DNA from: Biomphalaria glabrata | Lineage: Eukaryota > Mollusca > Gastropoda > Planorbidae | NCBI RefSeq assembly: GCF_947242115.1 | Contig: NC_074714.1 | Location: 41,770,149 to 41,834,148 of the forward strand | DNA: 64,000 nt | Reading direction: 5' to 3' | Part shown: positions 58,061 to 64,000 of the stretch, piece after piece | Layout: each line of letters starts with the position of its first letter | Position numbering within the stretch: position 1 is the stretch's first letter | Made by a program: the position numbers and the translations under genes | Notes under the pieces: generated by a model | What the model was told of the DNA's origin: nothing | Databases searched by the model: none | Seen by the model: the letters and a program-made list of their open reading frames with translations, nothing else

Positions 58061-58264
58061 TTACGAAATATGTAATGACTCAAGAGTAAGACGCTTAGAA
58101 GTTGGGTTTAATTGGGTTTTTTTCCATAGTGAAGCGACAGTAGATTTAAAACTTAGAACGGAAATAGAGAAGATTAACGGCCTAAAGACGACAAGGAGAC
58201 CGCTTTTAGTAAAGACGTCCACTGTGCCCTGATTTTCTAGAAAAATTTTTTTTACCTTTTACCT

Positions 58265-58408
58265 TTACTTATCCCTTATGATGTTGGACCGTTGGGGCAC
58301 TAGACAAGATTTGTCGACCGTCTTTCTCCATTCCTTCCTGTCTTTTGTTGTGTTTAAAACCTCTATCAATGGTAGGCCCGTCCATTCTTTTATGTTGTCC
58401 TTCCATCG
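58265..58408 (-). pseudogene. LINE ORF2 C terminus, short open fragment
   Basis: A 47-codon frame plus stop reads RWKDNIKEWTGLPLIEVLNT, then DRKEWRKTVDKSCLVPQRSN. It matches the C-terminal type seen at 38150 and 48183. Upstream sequence is lost. Confidence 0.65.
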
Positions 58409-60700
58409 ATGGGAATAAATTGTATTATTTAGAAGGCGGTATTACTTCGCTCTATGCTGTTTTGATCTGTTGGAGATTGGCATTTAGATCTACGAACTCG
58501 CGAACACCATCTACATAAAATCTACACTCAACTAGACTAATTTTGCACTTCTCAAGAAGTTTTTTAAGACATCGTTTCGCAGCTTTATACAAACTTATTA
58601 TCTATTTATATCTGTTGCTGTTGTTGAAAATTTCACTTTGACGACTACTGTTAATCACCTGAGTCATTTACCTTGAAATTAATTTCTAACTCCTTTCCAT
58701 TGCCTTACCCCTTAGTATGTGTGTCAGGAGAGAGGGGGTGAGAGTTTACTGGTAATTTTTTGCACGTAGATCATCATGGAATCTTCATCAGCGGTACACA
58801 AAGCCACAGATGTGTTGTAAGCTTGTAATTCTACCTGACAAACAGCTTACAGTGATTCATATATTATACTAATCTCCATCATTTCTTGTATGTTCCTAGC
58901 AAAAAAAAAATAGATAACAAAAAGCATAGCGTTGCTTCGATATCAATCTTTAAATTTAAAACTAATCACTTTTTACGAGAAGTTTGATAGATAAAGTAAC
59001 TGCCTTACTGGACCAGAATTTGCAAACACTATAATATATATTCTTTTTTTTTTTTTTGGACGGGTATGTATGCCTCAAAGGGTAATTACGAAACTAATTG
59101 AGAGTACTTAAAGAAATATTTCTGTGTCATCAGATAGCAGCTCTATAGGATGGAAAATAATCTATTGAAGCTGATCTATCTCAAGTATGACACTAACAAT
59201 TCCAAGAGTAATTTGGTGCATAAAAATGAATTTTATATGGGGTGAGGCCGCGAGGGGTTTCTAGGAAAAGGAAAGTATGTTTCTAAGAATGAGTGGCACA
59301 GAATGTTGTTCAATATTGTATTGTTATATTATGATACACGGTGTGCGCGGTGAAACAATATCACCGTGGCGTACTTAACTTAATGAAAGTGCAATAACAA
59401 AAAGCTATAAGACTTTACGCATAAAATATAATATATATATATACATAAATATAAAATATTGGCAGTTAACGTAAGTCTCAATAAACCAACAAAGAACTAC
59501 ATTGACTATAAGAATGACATCGACGCTTCACAGTTTCACGCCATATAAATTGAACACCGTCTGTTACCAGATCAGCTGAGTTGGCAAATATTTCAATATT
59601 ATTCAGCTTGCTCGGAACCGCAACTCATTGTGAAGTAACAACTCAACATTACACAAACCAACAAGGCAAACATAGCAGTTGGAAAGATAACACTTCCAGA
59701 AGCCAGTAACGATTGGTCCGGCTCTCCGTTGGTCTCGCATAAACCGAGACCATTCGTTATGACACTCAACGTCATAACCTTTGGGCAGTTTAGGCCAATA
59801 GCTCGTTGCCACGTCGCACAGACTTGTTACATGGCAACGAGCTATTGGTCTAAACTACCCACACGTTGTGACGTTGCAGGTCAGTGTTCATGCCTTCTAC
59901 ATACGATTGATCTCGTAAAGACCGTTGAACGTCTTAAAGAATTTTATATATATCTATATATCTCTCTCTATATATATACTCAATGAGACTGCCAACGTTG
60001 CGTATTTCCTACCGACTGTTTAGAACTTAAATCCGTCTGTAGAAACGCAGCCATGTGCTCTTTACTCTAGCCAACGTTTTTTCACCATCCAGTATGATTG
60101 AATTGAAGGTGTCTGATGAGAAGCCAAAAATATCAGTACGCATTCGGAAGACAGGTTTGATGTTAAATTACATTATCTTCAAAGAAAAAAAAAGCATATT
60201 TATTTTTTGAAGTCTGACAGTAATATTGTGCTTGCATCCTTTGAGATAGATACTGGCTTTCAGTACAAGAGAACACCTCTTGAGAATGTGACGGGAAGTA
60301 CGTACAGATGTGATTGTCTGCTGAGTACTGTATTATTTGGGTCTTGATTATTTTTAAATGTCTGTTGTATGTGTTTAACTTTTACAAAATAAGCTTTAAG
60401 AAAACATTTTTGTTCGCTCAAGACAGTGATACACAAACTTTGTCAGCCTGGTGGTGGTTGGGGAGGGTCATAAAATTGTCAATATTCTGTCACTGATCTC
60501 ATCACCAATCGTTCACAACAGTCGTTCAGAGACTCTGCAGATTCAGTATGCAACGTGGGCATAAGTTTCGGAAAGGGAAGGAATAGCACTGTCCCACGGG
60601 CTGGATATGGTCCGTGGGTCGAATTTCAGACATCACTGCCGAAGACCAACCTGTCATCTGACATACAAAGTGCTCCTTGCAACCGATTCACTAATGTACT
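58409..60700. other. No recognised gene; fold-back copy B inside
   Basis: AT-rich DNA with a T-run (59044-59060), (AT)n near 59430 and 59945-59980, and no exon-like frame. Confidence 0.4.
59746..59915. mobile_element. Fold-back palindromic element, copy B
   Basis: The outer motifs are the same (GAGACCATTCGTTAT, GATTGATCTCG), with a longer perfect centre: CCAATAGCTCGTTGCCA pairs with TGGCAACGAGCTATTGG. It is homologous to copy A; the left arm is shortened. Confidence 0.75.
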
Positions 60701-62214
60701 AACAGTACATAAGACAGTCATGCAAGGAGGCCTTTCAAACAGTACATAAGACAGTCATGCAAGGAGGCCTTTCAAACTACATAAGACAGTCATGCAAGGA
60801 GGTCATTCAAACAGTACATAAGACAGTCATGCAAGGAGGCCTTTCAAACAGTACATAAGACAGTCATGCAAGGAGGCCTTTCAAACAGTACATAAGACAG
60901 TCATGCAAGGAGGCCTTTCAAACAGTACAAAAGACAGTCATGCAAGGAGGCCTTTCAAACAGTACATAAGACAGTCATGCAAGGAGGCCTTTCAAACAGT
61001 ACATAAGACAGTCATGCAAGGAGGCCTTTCAAACAGTACATAAGACAGTCATGCAAGGAGGCCTTTCAAACAGTACATAAGACAGTCATGCAAAGAGGCC
61101 TTTCAAAAGTACATAAGACAGTCATGCAAGGTGGCCTTTCAAACAGTACATAAGACAGTCATGCAAGGTGGCCTTTCAAACAGTACATAAGACAGTCATG
61201 CAAGGTGGCCTTTCAAACAGTACATAAGACAGTCATTCAAGGTGGCCTTTCAAACAGTACATAAGACAGTCATGCAAGGTAGCCTTTCAAACAGTACATA
61301 AGACAGTCATGCAAGGTGGCCTTTCAAACAGTACATAAGACAGTCATGCAAGGTGGCCTTTCAAACAGTACATAAGACAGTCATGCAAGGTGGCCTTTCA
61401 AACTACATAAGACAGTTATGCAAGGTGGCCTTTCAAACAGTACATAAGACAGTCATGCAAGGTGGCCTTTCAAACAGTACATAAGACAGTCATGCAAGGT
61501 GGCCTTTCAAACAGTACATAAGACAGTCATGCATGGTGGCCTTTCAAACAGTACATAAGACAGTCATGCAAGGTGGCCTTTCAAACAGTACATAAGACAG
61601 TCATGCAAGGTGGCCTTTCAAACAGTACATAAGACAGTCATGCAAGGTGGCCTTTCAAACAGTACATAAGACAGTCATGCAAGGATGTCTTTCAAACAGT
61701 ACATAAGACAGTCATGCAAGGTGGCCTTTCAAACAGTACATAAGACAGTCATGCATGGTGGCCTTTCAAACAGTACATAAGACAGTCATGCAAGGTGGCC
61801 TTTCAAACAGTACATAAGACAGTCATGCAAGGTGGCCTTTCAAACAGTACATAAGACAGTCATGCAAGGTGGCCTTTCAAACAGTACATAAGACAGTCAT
61901 GCATGGTGGCCTTTCAAACAGTACATAAGACAGTCATGCAAGGAGGCCTTTCAAACAGTACATAAGACAGTCATGCAAGGTGGCCTTTCAAACAGTACAT
62001 AAGACAGTCATGCAAGGAGGCCTTTCAAACAGTACATAAGACAGTCATGCAAGGTGGCCTTTCAAACAGTACATAAGACAGTCATGCAAGGTGGCCTTTC
62101 AAACAGTACATAAGACAGTCATGCAAGGTGGCCTTTCAAACAGTACATAAGACAGTCATGCAAGGAGGCCTTTCAAACAGTACATAAGACAGTCATGCAA
62201 GGAGGCCTTTCAAA
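60701..62214. repeat. 37-bp minisatellite, about 41 units
   Basis: Units contain ACATAAGACAGTCATGCAAG followed by GAGGCC or GTGGCC and TTTCAAACAGT. The first 11 units are of the GAGG kind and units 12-33 are almost all GTGG. Units 34-39 are mostly GTGG with two GAGG units (34 and 36), and units 40-41 are GAGG. Units 3 and 20 lack two bases; a CATGGTGG variant recurs at units 23, 29 and 33. The unit is not a multiple of three and has no coding use. Confidence 0.97.
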
Positions 62215-63479
62215 GACGGCGAAACGAAATACGAATTACTTATGATACAGAAAATTCATCTACATTGATAGATCTACTAGCAAAACGAAAGAGACAACTT
62301 ATTCTCTTCATATTATGAGATTTTCTTCTATGGCGGATAATACTAAAAAGTTAGTTTTTAAAGAATTATAGTTTTTTCCCCTTTTCAGCGATAAATTATG
62401 TCTGGAAATGAAAATATTTACTGGTGTGATATGGAAACAACAAATTTTTGTTTGCGTGTTTGTTTGCTATGTTTACTTTAAATCTTCCTTCTAAAAACCA
62501 GTCAGATTCAGATGTTATTGTTGAACGTATCTACGATACATGTATTTACAAAAAAAAATAAATTAAATAAACCTATACGTGATGTATAACCGGAAGTCGA
62601 GCTATGAATCAATCACCAATAGTATTTGTTATATATAGTGGAAAATAGATATTTGATTGTTTTGTTTATTTATGTGTGCTTTGATTCTAAATACTGAGCG
62701 ATGCAGTTTTTTTTTGGTTGGGATGGTTGTTTAGTTAGACAAAGAGTGAAGAGTAAAAGTTGCTCATGATTGCAGTTGACAGGTGAATAGAGAAGAAGAA
62801 GAGACAGTGAGAGATTGGGAGAGCAAGAGAGAGAGATGGAGATAGAGAGATGAAAAAATCCTTTACTTCGTTTAGAACCTCCTCAGATAATAAAAAAAGT
62901 GGTTTGAGATAGAATTAGGAGAAACGTGTTATGGGGTTGGGGTTAGGGAGGGGGGGGGAGGAGGAAGAGTTAGACTAAAACAAAAAAAAAAGTATTAAGC
63001 CAATACAGGTGTGTAAACATTGCTCCAACCTGGCGCATTGCTCACTCTCAACAGAAAAAAACAACCTCCATTTACCTTCAGTTCTCCTGAAGGTAATTGA
63101 AGTTCCTATCTGTTATTGTTTTTGTTTTTTTTTAAAAAAAAAACATTTAGTAAATTATAACCACCATGTCTGTTAAAGTTTCTGTTGCATGTAGGGTCTC
63201 TGTTATAGGAATTATGTCAGTGATATGTCAAACTAAATGTTTTTTTACATACATAAATAGTTTGAACAAAAGAACATGACAGCTTATTAGGTTTTACATT
63301 CATAGACTTATTTTTATCTTCTGTATTGGAGATTTTCATTCCTGGCAGGAAAAAAAAACTATAAATAGCTAGTGTTTGGGTGTATCCGGTGTACCAGAAG
63401 TAAATGAAGTGTTGTGATGTTGGTTTCTAAGTTAAATGATAATGTTTGTGCACTTTTTTTAGCATTGCAGAATCAAAGC
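62215..63479. other. No recognised gene
   Basis: Purine-rich GA patches (62795-62850), a G-run near 62950 and T-rich stretches. ORFs are short and unsupported. Confidence 0.4.
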
Positions 63480-63637
63480 GAGACCATTCGTTATAGAAGG
63501 CCTGGACGCTGACCCGCAACGTCACTACCTGTGGTCAGTTTCGACCAATAGCTCGTTGCCACGTCGTATTGGTCTAAACTGCCCACAGATTGTGACGTTG
63601 CAGGTCAGTGCTCAGGCCTTCTGTAACGAACGGTCTC
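63480..63637. mobile_element. Fold-back palindromic element, copy A
   Basis: Two 71-bp arms (63480-63550 and 63567-63637) pair at about 86 percent. They start GAGACCATTCGTTA and end TAACGAACGGTCTC around a 16-nt loop GCTCGTTGCCACGTCG. The whole can form one long hairpin and is non-coding. Confidence 0.8.
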
Positions 63638-63778
63638 GATCTAAGCGCTTGTGTTTGTAGCACAAACTAATTTCAAACTAATTTCCCACTTTCACTCGGT
63701 GACTTATAAGGTAGTTAAATAACAAATGGACAAATAACCAGCTGTTGAGAAGGAGATTTGATACGAAGTAAGTCAAGT

Positions 63779-63816
63779 TCCCCTTTCAGACCCTGCGGTC
63801 TATAGGGCAGATGATT
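63779..63816 (-). mobile_element. SINE tail fragment, same family
   Basis: CCCCTTTCAGACCCTGCGGT followed by CTATAGGGCAGATGA is the tail only; the body and tRNA head are absent. Confidence 0.6.
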
Positions 63817-64000
63817 TAATTAAAATGAAAGCTCGATTCTGTTTTTATTTAATTGGTAACAGTGACGTTCATTTTAGCGTCCTTGACATTTTTATGTCCA
63901 TTGTAAAAATCTCCAATACATCAAAAGTAAAAAAAAACAAAACATGTATCACAAGAGCTGCATGGATATCTGACTTTATATCTGAATTTATAATCAACTT

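Noticed and set aside
60701-62214. CRISPR-like regular array
   Set aside because: The units are contiguous, with no unique spacers; this is a eukaryotic minisatellite.

Overview
This looks like AT-rich animal nuclear DNA, most likely from a gastropod mollusc, perhaps a freshwater heterobranch snail. The gene content supports this: one intron-rich gene for a metazoan SLC41-type magnesium transporter and one eukaryotic tRNA-Ser with a Pol III T-run. So does the repeat content: many tRNA-headed SINEs, hAT MITEs, 5'-truncated LINEs, one solo LTR and fold-back elements, whose tails resemble those I know from pulmonate snails. The species is an inference from repeat style, not a measurement.

The window has one well-supported protein gene, an SLC41A gene on the + strand at 11013-24849. 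I read ten coding exons (11013-11327, 14183-14326, 16398-16577, 17422-17566, 17705-17851, 18395-18542, 20709-20782, 21539-21676, 23223-23371, 24664-24849). They join in frame to 541 residues with the two-fold repeated MgtE/SLC41 membrane domain. Two introns (3 and 8) only keep frame with GC-AG splicing. A 48-codon in-frame RS-rich reading frame at 13581-13724, with a near-ideal Kozak start and a phase-0 donor, looks like an alternative first coding exon. The introns carry a nested TIR-element/LINE pair (intron 1), a fold-back fragment (intron 2) and a Mutator-like element (intron 6).

Downstream, 24.85-33.5 kb is AT-rich. I see no recognisable transposable element there and only one slightly coding-like ORF; part of it may be a long 3'UTR. 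At 33.6-34.9 kb a hAT-type element with 12-bp terminal inverted repeats has received a CR1/Jockey-like LINE that keeps a 321-codon reverse transcriptase segment. A complete tRNA-Ser(CGA) lies at 35632-35713.

From 36 kb to the end the window is accessory DNA. It holds LINE tails, a solo LTR (40383-41339), hAT MITEs with 8-bp target duplications, SINEs, palindromic fold-back elements, microsatellites and a 41-unit 37-bp minisatellite (60701-62214). Two isolated, weakly supported candidate exons (36334-36378 and 57460-57582, both + strand and phase 0) could belong to a second gene with very long introns; I do not recognise its product. In 1-11 kb I see repeats and LINE fossils but no convincing exon.
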